A DNA stretch of 64,000 nt from Plenodomus lindquistii (Eukaryota > Ascomycota > Dothideomycetes > Pleosporales > Leptosphaeriaceae), in the NCBI GenBank assembly GCA_025504975.1, contig JANUWI010000004.1, positions 1,364,001-1,428,000 on the forward strand, in the 5' to 3' direction. The notes under the pieces are model-generated. The model saw nothing but the letters and a program-made list of their open reading frames with translations. It did not search any database and was not told where the DNA came from. The translations under genes and the position numbers were made by a program. Each line of letters begins with the position of its first letter. Within the stretch, counting starts at the first letter, position 1. This document shows, piece after piece, positions 1-10,562 of this stretch.

Positions 1-2162
1 TATGCAGTCGTCAAGCACATCCCAGAACCCGAAAACTAAGAGCAAAGTCAATACAAAAGGTCCAAACAAGACCAAGACGTCGGCAACCAAGGGCAAGACG
101 AAGTCCAAACACCCAGAAAAGATCGTGCCGCTGTTGCATCTGTATCGATTCAATCGAATCATTGTTGATGAGTATCACTATCTCAATGATGAAAAGAACT
201 TCATGAACAGTCTCGCAGCGACAAGCATCAAAAAGATCTCCGCAGTCAAGCGATGGATTCTTTCGGGCACACCGGCAATGGCTAATTTCTCCGACATCAA
301 CCAGATGGCTTCCTTCATTGGGTTGCATCTGGGGAGGACGTTCATCGGCGATGGCGTCGTAACCACACAGAGCGAAAAGCTTGTCAAAGCCGATCAGACT
401 CGGGCGGAAGACTTCCTCTCCCGCACGGAGACGAAGTCACGGCAGTGGCATCAGGCCCGTCATGACCAAGCGCAGGACTTTCTAAATCTTTTCGTTCGAC
501 AGAACGAGCCGCAGCTTGGGACAATCGCCTGTTCGGAAGTCTTACTGCCTGTTGCTCTGGACCCTGCCCACCATGCCGTATACCTTGAACTTTCGCAGCA
601 CCTTGTCGCACAAAGGATGCAGTTGAAGAAGCTGAGTAAAAAATCCAACTCGGACAGGAATGCGCGTCTAAATGACAGCCTAGAGAACGCGGACAGTGCC
701 GAAGAAGCACTCATGAAGTCGGCTTTGCTCTTGAAGACGCAAAATGGCGAATCCAGTCTTGGGACGCTCCTGACGAAGCGAATTAAGCAACGAGAAGAAG
801 CCGAGAAAGAACTAACGGAAGTCCTGTGTTACTTCAAGGGTGTGATCCCAAAGGAGAAACAAGCCTTGCTCCGTCTCCAGAAATCAAATCCTACAGTTTA
901 CAAGAATACAAAGGAGGAAAGCATCGTTACTCAGTACAGCCGCTTCACCAAAGACATTCAAAACTCAGATTGGGTCGGAGACCACGATGCCAGCCAGAGC
1001 TTGACCCGACTGCTTTCGGATGCAAAGATGTCACCGATCGTTAAGTCAGCCCAACGCGTGGAAAACAAAAATTCTCAGAAGGACGTGAAGCGTCAACTCT
1101 CGAGCTTGCGCGAAGTCTCTCGCGAACTTGTTTTAAGAATGAGATCTGAGCGATTCATCGATTTCATCTCCATGGCTTTGAAGTGCTCAACGAGGGAAAA
1201 CCCGAAAGGCATCAAATGCGACGCAGCCGGCTGCCCTGGGCCGACTTCACCTACTGAGATGCATGTCCTCACACAGTGCGGCCACCAGGCCTGCTCAAAA
1301 TGCCTCCAGGGCCGCATTGATAAGGACGTCTGCGTTGATTCGAGCTGTAAAGCTCTTTCACAGAGCGTCATCCGCATGTCTGACTTGGGTTACACGAAGA
1401 GTGAAGGTGTCAGCAGGGGTGACGGCATGAATTACGGTAACAAGATACAGGCAATTGTGGAGCTTGTAACAGAATTACCCGACAATGATCAGTGCCTAGT
1501 CTTTGTATCAGGCGATAAGATTGTTTCCAGTCTGGAGAATGTCTTCGATGATTTCGGCATATCGTACTACTCACCAAGCAAATCTAAAGGTGCTCAGCTG
1601 GCGAGAATCTTCGAAAACTTCAAGAACGCTACAGACCCGAAGAACATCAGGAAGGCCTTGATTCTGGACCTAGGCAGCGAGACTGCCGCCGGCGTGTAAG
1701 TCCAACCTATCTTTTAATCTACTCCAACTGACATGACGCAGGAACCTGACCAATGCGAACCACATCATCTTCGTCTCTCCCCTAGCAACCAAGTCGCAAT
1801 ACGAGTACGAATCTGCAATGGTACAAGCAATCGCCCGATGCCGTCGATACAGGCAGAAGAAACCGGTACATGTCTACCACGTCGCTGCGGAGCGTACCAT
1901 TGATGTGGACATTCTGGAACACCGTCACAAGCGGAATGACGGCATCACCATACCGGAGTCGAAGTTGGAGATGTCACAACCAACGAACGCGACGAAGGAG
2001 AGGACAAAGATGGTGAAGAACAAGAAGGGTCAGACTATGTTGGTGCCATGCTCGTGGTTGGATGACAAGGCTAAGAAGAAGCGCCTGGGTATCAGTGACT
2101 CTCCTAAGAGTTTGACCTCTTTGATTAGGTTTGAAGGGGCGTTTGAGCATGATGATGAGTAG
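1..2162 (+). CDS. SNF2-family helicase with inserted RING finger (Rad5/Rad16/SHPRH type), 5' partial
   Basis: This is the 3' part of a gene that begins upstream of the window. Two exons are visible, joined across a 46-bp intron at 1696-1741 (GTAAGT...CAG). The protein shows the DEYH box (VDEYHYLND) and motif III (WILSGTP) of the first RecA lobe. A long charged linker follows, then a Cys/His RING finger around 1215-1360 (CGHQACSKC), and the second lobe. Splicing joins motif V (AAGVNLTNANHIIFVSPL) and leads to motif VI (QAIARCRRYRQ), which confirms the intron. Members of this class are nuclear DNA translocases, often with RING E3 ubiquitin ligase activity in DNA-damage tolerance. I cannot separate a Rad5, Rad16 or SHPRH/Irc20 assignment without the N-terminal half. 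Confidence 0.88.
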
Positions 2163-4110
2163 GAAGATTGGATGTCGGAGTTTGGATTTTCGAGATGATG
2201 GGTGGATTACTGTTCCTTTTTGGTACTTTGTTGACTCGCTTCTCGTCTCGTTCTTTACATACGCAGTCGGAGCTGCGATAAGGACATATTGCACAGGGTG
2301 TGATTGCATAGCAAGGAGTCGTTTACGTTTTTAGACATTTGGATTTTTGAATTTTGTGTACGATAGCTTTATACCCAATATGTTTATGAAAGGTATGTTA
2401 CGAATCTTCCTCACCATTGAAGCAAGGTGACTTGGTTGAGGACGTGGCCAATATAGAACAAACCGCTCGGTAGTGTCGACATCTTCAATCTTGCACGTAA
2501 GCATGCATCATTTCCAGTCACAGCAGTGTGCTGTCTTACCGCCCCACCATGAGCTGCTTTGATCACCACGGTCAACTATAACGATCAACGAATCATCCAA
2601 AGACATGGCCGTGCACTCCACCGTCCACCAAAAACCAGTAATCACACCCTAAACCTTCCCATCATCTCCTCCCCATGCTACTCACACCCTAAACCTTCCC
2701 ATCATCTCCTCCCCATGCTACAATCACACCACCAACTCAGCTCCACACAACAAGCTCACATGCACCAGTAACAATCCTCCCACCCCTCCCTTTCCATCCA
2801 TCCACCATCCACAAACACCGCCCCCAAATCCATTCCACCGATCAGGCACCACCTCCCCCATCCCCGCTTACTCACCCCACCCCACCCCACCATTCCTAAA
2901 CCGGCCAGCCCACCCACTCAATTAGGACATTGCCAGCATACACCTACATTGCTTAGCGACCCGCCCGCTCACCCGCCCGTGTGCCTTGCTCAATGTCACA
3001 TAAAGTACTCCTAGATTGAGCGGATGCAGGTGCAGGTGCAAGTGGGTCCGACCCGGACTTGAGCGATGCGATGTGACGGGCGAGAAAAAAAAAAGTCGCG
3101 CGCTTCTTCTTCACCGATCAGGACAATGCTCAAGTGCTGTGTTCGATGGCTTGGGGGGTGGGAGACGGGGGTGGTATTGCTAGATGGGGTAATTTTGTGG
3201 TTGGGTTAGTGTGGTGGGTAAAGTGAGGAGAGGCGTGCCGGTAGCTGGGAGTTTGGGGAGGGAGGGCTGGTGGATTGGGAGGGCGGTGGTGTTGTGTTAG
3301 GTAGCGACTGCGTAAGGCTGGAGGCACGGACTGGATTGGGATTGGTGGTTGGTTGGCTTGAGGAGGCGAGGTTGTGTTGTGGGGATGGAGAGGTTAGGTT
3401 TCTTGCTCTGTTCTAAGAATGCTGCGTCTGTGGTTTCAGGGAGTTGTTGGGAGATTTGGTCTTCACGGTTTGGAGACGCAGATGCAGAAGACGCCGAAGG
3501 GTAACACCTTGCTGCTAACTACAGATATATAAGCTTCTCATGCGCTGAATTCACCGTGTAGGCATTCATGGTCTGGAATACACTCAGGGCAGACGAGATG
3601 GGCAGACCTTGAGTCGGTGCTTCCAGCAGGTCCTCCCGCAATAATGCTAGCCGTCTTGAACGGTCAAAGGAACAAAGCGCGCTGCCTGCCACGGAAGCTC
3701 TGACACGCCACGTGAAAATCAAAAGCTGGTTGCTCGGAGGAGCGGGCACAGCTGCCAGGATGAAGAGGAAAAGGTAGGCGTTGTTGGGGCCGGACGGAAA
3801 GATTGAAGTTTTTGGTGAAGGAGACATCCCATCAGTACAAGTTGAGCTGGTATCTGAAGAGCATACATACACCATGACTTGTATGAACTTTTCCAAGTAA
3901 CCGCTTTGATGCGTATACGTTAATTATCAGAGTAGAGTGCAAACAAGCTTGAGGTGCTTTTTGCAAATGCCAATGACAATGTCCATTCAATCGCCAAACG
4001 CCTTGCCCAATGTAGCTTCACGCTGGGAACGCATCCATATGGTTGCGTATAGTCCCCTCTCTATGAGTTCGCTTTCGCTTTCTGACTGCCGACCTCTTTC
4101 AACCCAAGTC
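2163..4110. other. Intergenic region between convergent helicase and RPB5 genes
   Basis: No supportable gene. It holds a perfect 40-bp tandem duplication at 2642-2721 and a C-rich stretch at about 2770-2960 with short CCCCA runs. A G-rich stretch follows at about 3130-3460. A minus-strand open frame at 3519-3896 lacks an ATG at its start and resembles no family I know. Confidence 0.6.
2642..2721. repeat. Perfect 40-bp tandem duplication
   Basis: Bases 2642-2681 and 2682-2721 are identical. Each copy begins TCACACCCTAAACC and ends CCCCATGCTAC. A few bases of a third copy follow. The copies are non-coding. Confidence 0.95.
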
Positions 4111-4930
4111 TCATATCACCCATCGGTAACTCGCGTATCGTCCGGCTGTTTCCGACTTTCTGATAATCTTCACCACAGATCCTCTCCTTAGACCCAGGTA
4201 CTTCGCGACTGGATCTGTGGACTGGATTCTAGGTAGCTGTGTCTCCTTCAATCGGTACCGTTTCAAGAGTTGTGCCTTCTCTTCCGCACTAAGAAGGACG
4301 TGCTTAGGAACCAGTTCGTGCTTTGTGATATTGACCAGCAAATCCTGCTCGATGAAGACCTCGACGCCGCCCTTTGGTCCATCATTCATGCTCGTTGCGC
4401 CGCGCAAAAGTCGGATGGCCATGCCGGTCATGGGCTGTACCGTGACCATGACTCCAGAATAGAAAGATCCATTGAGCAAGTGGCCCATGTAGTCGCGCAG
4501 CTGCTTCAAGCCTACGTTCTCGTCGCTGTTGAACTCGACCCAAATGGAGCCGATCTGCGGTACGGGATTTGGTTCCTTCTTGGTCGGCGCGGGTGTGTAT
4601 TTGATGAGCATCTCTTCGGAGGGTTGGCAGGAGAAGTTGAGCCGAGAGCGACTGGCCAGGTGTTAGCACGTGGACCTAGCCTGGGACATGCATGCGAGAA
4701 ATTGCATACTCTGGCTCTCCGTCTTCGCGTCCGAACCTGCTGACAAAGTCTTCCAAGGTTATGTTTGTGTCGTCCTCGAGCACCATGTAGCCCTTTTGTC
4801 AAGTCAGCGCGCATGTTCAGGCAACATCCAAGGCGCATGCGCAACGAACCCGGTCGCGCATCATCTCCTTTGCTGTCTTCCAGACCCTCCACAGGCGGGT
4901 AATGCTCGCGCCCGGCTTTTCGCCCTCCAT
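4111..4930 (-). CDS. RPB5: RNA polymerase I/II/III subunit Rpb5 (ABC27)
   Basis: This is the shared subunit of all three nuclear RNA polymerases, part of the jaw/shelf module. Three exons are read on the minus strand: 4850-4930, 4710-4792 and 4111-4651. Introns are at 4793-4849 and 4653ff, ending at 4652 (GT...AG). The spliced product is about 234 residues. It has the N-terminal jaw domain (ITRLWRVWKTAKEMMRDRGY, then RSRLNFSC) and the archaeal-RpoH-like C-terminal assembly domain. That domain contains HELVPKHVLLS, RYRLKETQLPRIQ and DPVAKYLGLRRG, and the protein ends in GRYASYRWVI. Yeast and human Rpb5 are about 210-215 residues, so the size fits. The start ATG at 4930 was chosen because it restores the conserved N-terminus. 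It is divergent from PPM1, with 224 bp between start codons. Confidence 0.95.
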
Positions 4931-5154
4931 GATTGCAGTCGCTGGTGTCGGTAGTCGGTTGGGGACGTGAGGATATGGTTGGGTGAGGTTCGGCGCGGAC
5001 GGTGAATGGAAGTCGGTCGCGTCAAAGAAAATGTTGGAGAGAGCAGCTCGCAGGTTGCGCCAGGCCCAAGCGTCCCATTCGCGCTATTTCTAGTGAAGAC
5101 TAGCGCTGTGCTAACCCCGCCAAACACCGTCGCGGGCATCGACAGTGAGTGAAC
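4931..5154. promoter_or_regulatory. Shared divergent promoter of RPB5 and PPM1
   Basis: The 224 bp between the two ATGs must hold both 5' leaders and promoters. I see no obvious TATA box. The role is inferred from gene orientation only. Confidence 0.55.
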
Positions 5155-6302
5155 ATGGCCTCTTCAAACGAAATACCAAACCTCAGGACTCTGCTCGGAC
5201 AACGTCGCGGAGGCGCCCCACGAGGAAGAGGACGTGGTCGGGGTGGGTTTGGTTCTTCAAGCGCTGGAAGTGAACAGGTTCGCGATAATGCTGTCAAGGG
5301 GACCGATCAAGATGCGGCGGGGAGCAGGGTGAGCTGTGTCGAGCTGGGATATCTGGAAGATCCATATGCAAAACTGTTCGCTACACAACAGACGGTGAGG
5401 CGACTACCGTTGTTGAACAGAGGTCGGTTTGAAATGCATGCCAACACCACGCAACAGCCATACTGATTGCGACAGGAACCTACGTCCGCACTTCAGCAAT
5501 CGATCGCCTCGTCGCAAAGTTCCTCGAGACCGACCCCTCTTCTACCAAACAGATTATATCGCTCGGCGCTGGCACAGATACGCGCTTCTTTCGGCTCCTC
5601 GATCTCTACCCTCAGACGCGTCTTGTCTACCATGAAATCGACTTCCAGACCAACACCGTCTCCAAGATTGCTGCGATACGGAAGCACCGACTGTTACACG
5701 AGAAGCTTGAGCACATGCCAAATGCTGAAGACACATATCATTCCAAGACATACAACATTCATGCGCTGGACTTGCGGTCGTTGGCAGCCATCTCTGAGGA
5801 TGCTGCACCACAGCTACCGAATCTAGACTCAACTATACCAACACTGATCCTGTCAGAGATGTGCTTGATATACCTGCAGCCACAGGTTGTCCAATCAATA
5901 ATAGGTTCGCTCCTCGCACACTACCTACAGCCAACCACGCCCACTTCACTTATCCTATACGAGCCTATCTTACCTCAAGACGCCTTCGGTCGGACTATGA
6001 TCTCCAACCTCCAGACGCGCAACATACACCTCCCTACACTCACAGCATATCCCGAACTCGGCGACCAGCGTGCGCGCTTGCAAGGTTATGGCTTCAAGGC
6101 TGGAGCAAAGGCTACAGACACGAGTTTTATCTGGCGCAACTGGGTCAATGAAGAGGAAAAGGAGCGCGTTGGAGGACTTGAGTTTCTGGACGAGTTGGAG
6201 GAGTTGGAATTGCTACTCCGGCATTACTGTGTAGCATGGGGCTGGAGAGATGGCGACAGCAATGTGTTTGCGAAGGCTTGGGAAGAAGTGAGGGAACAGT
6301 AG
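5155..6302 (+). CDS. PPM1: Leucine carboxyl methyltransferase 1 (protein phosphatase methyltransferase)
   Basis: The enzyme transfers a methyl group from S-adenosylmethionine to the C-terminal leucine of the PP2A catalytic subunit, controlling holoenzyme assembly in the cytosol and nucleus. Two exons flank a 53-bp intron at 5423-5475, and splicing rebuilds RLPLLNRGTYVRTSAIDRLV. Family motifs are visible: SCVELGYLEDPYAKLF, the SAM-binding IISLGAGTDTRFFRL, then YHEIDFQTNTVSK and LILSEMCLIYLQP. The C-terminus carries RLQGYGF and ELLLRHYCVAWGW. An Arg/Gly-rich stretch near the N-terminus (RGGAPRGRGRGRGGFG) is low complexity and not part of the fold. The first ATG is 5155. The size (about 364 residues) fits the family. 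Confidence 0.95.
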
Positions 6303-6703
6303 GGCTCATGAGTCGTCTCGAGCTTCCTTGTAGGCTAAGGATGATAATGGCAATGAGATGATTTTACAAGACATATCCCTCAGTTGCCATCAAATACCTA
6401 TAAAAAGACGATGTTCAATCCATAGCGAGGTAGACTCTAATCACATGTGTTCGCGATCTGGAGGCGCGTCTTGACATAGCACGCTAAGCTCTGTCCGGGC
6501 GGCGCTTTGAACCTTTGTTTCTTTCCCATGTCCACAACACGGACAAACAATCACCCCTCGACACGACTCTGGGCCATATCGTGACGAGGGCGCCCTGATT
6601 AATGCCGGCATGATGATCTAGCGCAGCCTCCGACCCTGCGCCTCGCTATCTCCACCCAGAAATCGACTGCGACGTCACAACACTTGCTACACACGTCGCA
6701 ATC
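6303..6703. other. Intergenic region between PPM1 and MAD1
   Basis: 401 bp between two genes in the same direction. TATAAAAAG at 6399-6407 could be a TATA-like or polyadenylation-related element. No gene is seen. Confidence 0.5.
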
Positions 6704-8863
6704 ATGGCGTGGCATTCGGAGACATACAATCTGCTGACCGGCATGGACGAGCCGGCAGCGCCTGCTCCTGCGCCTGCTCCCCGCGAACCACTGCGCGAAA
6801 CCTTTCGAACCACACTGCGCACCACGGTGAATGCGCCGCACACGGTAGTGCCCTCGGACCCAATCAACGAAGACCTGCGCGCGCAGCTCAACACGCTGCG
6901 ATATGAACTCGACGCGGCGAAGCAGGACAAGGAGATGAAGAAGTTGGAACATGCCCAGGAACTCCGCGATGCGCTGAACCGCGCCGAGACCGACTTTCGC
7001 AAGGCGCAACAGGCCGAAGCCTCGAATGCTGTCGCGACCAAGAGGTACGAGGCGCTGAACAGGGAAATGGCCGAGGCGCAGACTCGTGCTGCCAACGAAC
7101 GACAGGCTCTCGAGAGGCGACTCAGAGAGAGCCAGGAGAAGGCGCAGTCGCTGCAGGAGGACTACGACGAAGTCAAGGAGGAGCTGGAGACGGCGCAACG
7201 ACAGAATGATTTCCGGTACAACACTCTGGAGACGGAGCACAAGACGCTGAGGGAGAGCGTCGAGGAAATACAAACAGATCTCCAGGCCAAAGTCAACGCG
7301 CTGCAGGCAACGCAGAAGAGACTTGGCCAGAAGGAAGAAGAGGTCGGACAGCTAGAAGCTGAGGTCTTGCGCTTGAAGGCGATTACAGGCGATGCCGAGA
7401 CACTGGCCGTGATCAAGAGGGAGCTCTCTGATCAGGTTGCGCACATCAAGAAATTGGAGACTTTGACGCGGGAGCAGAACAATGAGCTCAAGCAATATCG
7501 TAAACAGCACAAGGCCATCGAAGTGGTCGAGGAAGAGAAGCGATCACTACAAACGAAGCTGCGCATGATGGACGAGCTGCAACGGCAGTTGGGCGAAGCA
7601 GAGCTCAGGAAGCAGTTTTTGGAAGAGGAGCGCGACTCTTGGACATCATATCTCGAGGCAGAAGCGGAAACACACGGAGAGATCATGTTCGAGACACCTG
7701 CGGACCTTGCAAGAGCCTTCATCCAGGAGCGGATAGAACGGACCGATCTGCTGAATCGATTGGGCGAAATCAAGCCTGAGCTGTCCGTAAAGGAAGCAAA
7801 CATACAAGCACTTGAGGAAGAGAAGGCGAAGCTGCAAGTCGAGATACAGCAACTCAAGACGGCGGGTGCAAGTAGTGCAGCAAACGCCGGTGATGCAAAG
7901 GCACGAGCACGACTGGAACGCCAAAAGGCACTTGCGACGAAGGAAGTCGAGTTCCTGCGCGCCCAAGTCAAAGCATTCGATGACGAAGAGCGCGAGATGC
8001 AGCCAGAGTTGTTCGATGCCGCCAAATCAGAGCGGATAACTGAGCTCGAAGATCTCGTCGACCAATACCGCAAGGAAATCGACGCTCTACAAAAAGAGTT
8101 CAACAACCTCGAGAAACCAGCTCCAGCAACAACGGGTCAGAAGCGTCCCCTCGAACCCGACAACGAGAACGAAGAGCGCATCGGTGAACTGCGCCGCAAG
8201 AACCGCCAACTCCAAGATGACCTCAACGCCCTCCAAAAGCGCACCAAACTCATCGAATCCGAATACAAAGCCCAACACACCCAGCTTAAGAAGCTCAAAG
8301 AATCCTCCCGCACACGCGTCCTAGAACTAAAATCCAACCCCACAGCCGACGCCGAAGCCCTCAAACTCTCCACCGTCCGCCACCTGCGCGAAGCAAACGC
8401 CCAGCTCCTCTCCCAACTCGAATCGCACGTCCCGCCACCATCCTCCGTCCCCGCCGCCACCCTCGAAGCCGCGCACGACGAGCTCGAAGAACTAAAAGCC
8501 CAACTCAATTCCTCCACCAAAAAAATCACACGCCTGAAACAAATCTGGACGGCAAAGTCGCTCGAGTTCCGCGAAGCCGTTGCATCGATTCTCGGCTGGA
8601 AACTAGACTTTTTGCCCAATGGTCGTGTGAAGGTGACGAGCATGTTCAAGCCTGCCGACGACGAGGGCGAGAACAGTATCGTGTTTGATGGGGAGAATGG
8701 GACGATGAAGGTTAGTGGTGGGGAGCAGAGCGTGTTCGCGGGCGAGATACGGGATCAGATTGTTTATTGGGTGGAGGGTCGGAAGGAGATTCCTTGTTTT
8801 TTGGCGGCGTTGAGTTTGGAGTTTTGGGAGAGGGGGCAGGGGGGGATGACGATGAACGGGTGA
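6704..8863 (+). CDS. MAD1: Spindle assembly checkpoint protein Mad1
   Basis: Mad1 is a kinetochore and nuclear-pore coiled-coil protein that recruits and converts Mad2, holding cells in metaphase until chromosomes attach. The gene is one uninterrupted 719-codon frame. A short Ala/Pro-rich head is followed by almost continuous heptad-type coiled coil from about residue 60 to 620. The globular C-terminal domain follows (LGWKLDFLPNGRVKVTS, then GRKEIPCFLAALSLEFWE), which is diagnostic for Mad1. The 3' codons change abruptly in base use: before about 8590 wobble positions are C-rich, after 8640 the strand is G-rich. The gene is convergent with the dehydrogenase gene 150 bp downstream. Confidence 0.93.
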   Translation: MAWHSETYNLLTGMDEPAAPAPAPAPREPLRETFRTTLRTTVNAPHTVVPSDPINEDLRAQLNTLRYELDAAKQDKEMKKLEHAQELRDALNRAETDFRKAQQAEASNAVATKRYEALNREMAEAQTRAANERQALERRLRESQEKAQSLQEDYDEVKEELETAQRQNDFRYNTLETEHKTLRESVEEIQTDLQAKVNALQATQKRLGQKEEEVGQLEAEVLRLKAITGDAETLAVIKRELSDQVAHIKKLETLTREQNNELKQYRKQHKAIEVVEEEKRSLQTKLRMMDELQRQLGEAELRKQFLEEERDSWTSYLEAEAETHGEIMFETPADLARAFIQERIERTDLLNRLGEIKPELSVKEANIQALEEEKAKLQVEIQQLKTAGASSAANAGDAKARARLERQKALATKEVEFLRAQVKAFDDEEREMQPELFDAAKSERITELEDLVDQYRKEIDALQKEFNNLEKPAPATTGQKRPLEPDNENEERIGELRRKNRQLQDDLNALQKRTKLIESEYKAQHTQLKKLKESSRTRVLELKSNPTADAEALKLSTVRHLREANAQLLSQLESHVPPPSSVPAATLEAAHDELEELKAQLNSSTKKITRLKQIWTAKSLEFREAVASILGWKLDFLPNGRVKVTSMFKPADDEGENSIVFDGENGTMKVSGGEQSVFAGEIRDQIVYWVEGRKEIPCFLAALSLEFWERGQGGMTMNG

Positions 8864-9012
8864 GGGGGGTATGGATGATGTATATCAACTGTATATGGAT
8901 GTACTTGGTTAAATCTGTGGTGTATGATGCGAGCGATAATCAAGACGGCTTTGGTTAGGTGGTTTGGTATGCTTCAAAGCAATTCATATACCCCCCACCA
9001 CCACTACTCCAG

Positions 9013-9984
9013 CTACTCCGCCCCCTTCTCCCCCCTCTCCTCCCCCAGCACATCCAAAACCCTCCTAGTAACCCTATCCCTCTCCCCCGTATCAACAACC
9101 CCATATGCCTCTCTCGCCTGCCTAAAAACCTCCCCCTCCCACCCCCCACCAACATTCACCCTCCCCCCCTCTTCCCAACACCCCTGCACCGTCCCCCCAA
9201 TATTCCTAAAAAACGCTTCCAACCCGCCCTCCCCCCCACCAGCACTATAACTCTTAAACGGCCCCGCAACCGCCCACCTCGGCCCCATACTCGCCTCTAC
9301 AATTGCATCGACCTCAGCCACCGACACCACCCCCTCATCCACAAGATGAATCGCCTCGCGCAGCAGCGCAAATGCAAGACGATTTGCTACGAATCCTGTT
9401 GTTTCTTTCTTCACGTGGATGGGGATACGGCCTCGTTGTTGCCAGAAGGTTTGGGTTTGCGAGATTACAGCTGGTGAGGTGGATGGTGAGGGGACGAGTT
9501 CGAGGAGCGGCATTATGTGAGGCGGGTTGTAGGGGTGGACTACTATTACCCGTGTTTTGTCGTGCATTTGCGTGGATTGGACTGAGGCGGGGATGCCGGA
9601 GGTGGAGGACCAGAGGAGGGCTGTACGTGGGGCGTGGTGTTCGATGGTGGACCAGAGGGTTTGCTTGAAGGGTGCGTTTTCTGGCCCGGATTCTTGGATG
9701 ATGTGGGCGGTTTTTGTGGCGGTGGGGAGGGAGGTGGCGATTGTTATGGCGGTTAGGTCCGGGATTGGTGGGGTGTTGCTGGAGGATTCTGGGGCGCTGC
9801 TGGTGTTTTGTGGGAAGAATTTTGGGAGGTTGGTTTGGATGTAATGGGAGAGGTTTGGGCGGGTGTCGTAGATTGTTAGTTGGGAGGGGTGGGGGAGGTG
9901 GGTGAGGTGGAAGGCTGCGAATGAAAGACCTATTGTGCCGGTGCCTATTAGGGTTATTCTGAGGTCTTCTGGTTTGACGTCCAT
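9013..9984 (-). CDS. 3-hydroxyacyl-CoA dehydrogenase family protein (lambda-crystallin/L-gulonate or carnitine dehydrogenase-like)
   Basis: A single-exon, 323-residue NAD-dependent oxidoreductase. The N-terminus has a Rossmann glycine motif (ITLIGTGTIGLSFAAFHL). The middle has the family's catalytic-His region (HPYNPPHIMPLLELVPS). The C-terminal helical domain carries TTGFVANRLAFALLREAIHL, then EASMGPRWAVAGPF. These features fit short 3-hydroxyacyl-CoA dehydrogenase-like enzymes acting on hydroxy acids or carnitine; the substrate cannot be read from sequence. No peroxisomal tripeptide is seen at the C-terminus. The coding strand is C-rich in its first half and G-rich in its second, giving a Gly/Glu/Arg-rich tail. 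It is divergent from the acyl-CoA ligase gene at 10563. Confidence 0.85.
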   Translation of the reverse strand: MDVKPEDLRITLIGTGTIGLSFAAFHLTHLPHPSQLTIYDTRPNLSHYIQTNLPKFFPQNTSSAPESSSNTPPIPDLTAITIATSLPTATKTAHIIQESGPENAPFKQTLWSTIEHHAPRTALLWSSTSGIPASVQSTQMHDKTRVIVVHPYNPPHIMPLLELVPSPSTSPAVISQTQTFWQQRGRIPIHVKKETTGFVANRLAFALLREAIHLVDEGVVSVAEVDAIVEASMGPRWAVAGPFKSYSAGGGEGGLEAFFRNIGGTVQGCWEEGGRVNVGGGWEGEVFRQAREAYGVVDTGERDRVTRRVLDVLGEERGEKGAE

Positions 9985-10562
9985 GGTGTTCTGGGGTTTC
10001 TGTTTTGTTCTGGTTGTCTCGCCAGTTTGTCGTCTCTCCGTTGATGGTTCGATGTGAACAGAGTAGATTGAAGAAAATGTTAGGATTTCCGCGACTACAC
10101 TGACGAATCTGTCAAAGACGAAAAAGCTTATTCATCTTGCGTATGCTACTCACAACTGATGGAAAGTTGCTAATGTTGGCCGCAGTTCCGTTACATCCAA
10201 TAGCGAGCTGAGCCGTAGAGATGTCAGAATGCACGTTAGCCTCGTCTCTTTGGGGTTGACTTCAGTAGCGTCTCCAACCCCGCCTTCTGGCTCCACGCGA
10301 GGCTACCCTAGCTGTTCCGTCCACTCGTAATCGACTCGAGCATCGCGAATCCTGAAGGATGAATGGACGCCGAGGAGTAGCGATGGCGATCCCATTTCTG
10401 AGGTGGCAAGAACGCTCCTTCCTCCCTTCACACTCACGTTCAATCAAAAGCCAACAACATCACGCGCGGCTCATCAAGATAGCTTCATGCTCTACTCTGG
10501 CATTAGTAGCTAAATCCAATTACGAAGCTTATTCCCGACATCCATAGTCTACGGTTGATAAA
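9985..10562. promoter_or_regulatory. Divergent promoter region, dehydrogenase and acyl-CoA ligase
   Basis: 578 bp between the two ATGs. CCAAT pentamers lie at 10197-10201 and 10516-10520. CCGAGG at 10370-10375 is the core hexamer bound by FarA/FarB-type fatty-acid regulators in Aspergillus. One hexamer in this length is weak evidence by itself. Confidence 0.45.

Noticed and set aside
3519..3896. 125-codon minus-strand frame between the helicase and RPB5 genes
   Set aside because: The frame begins with TTG, the first ATG is internal, and the translation shows no domain or signal. It is more likely chance.
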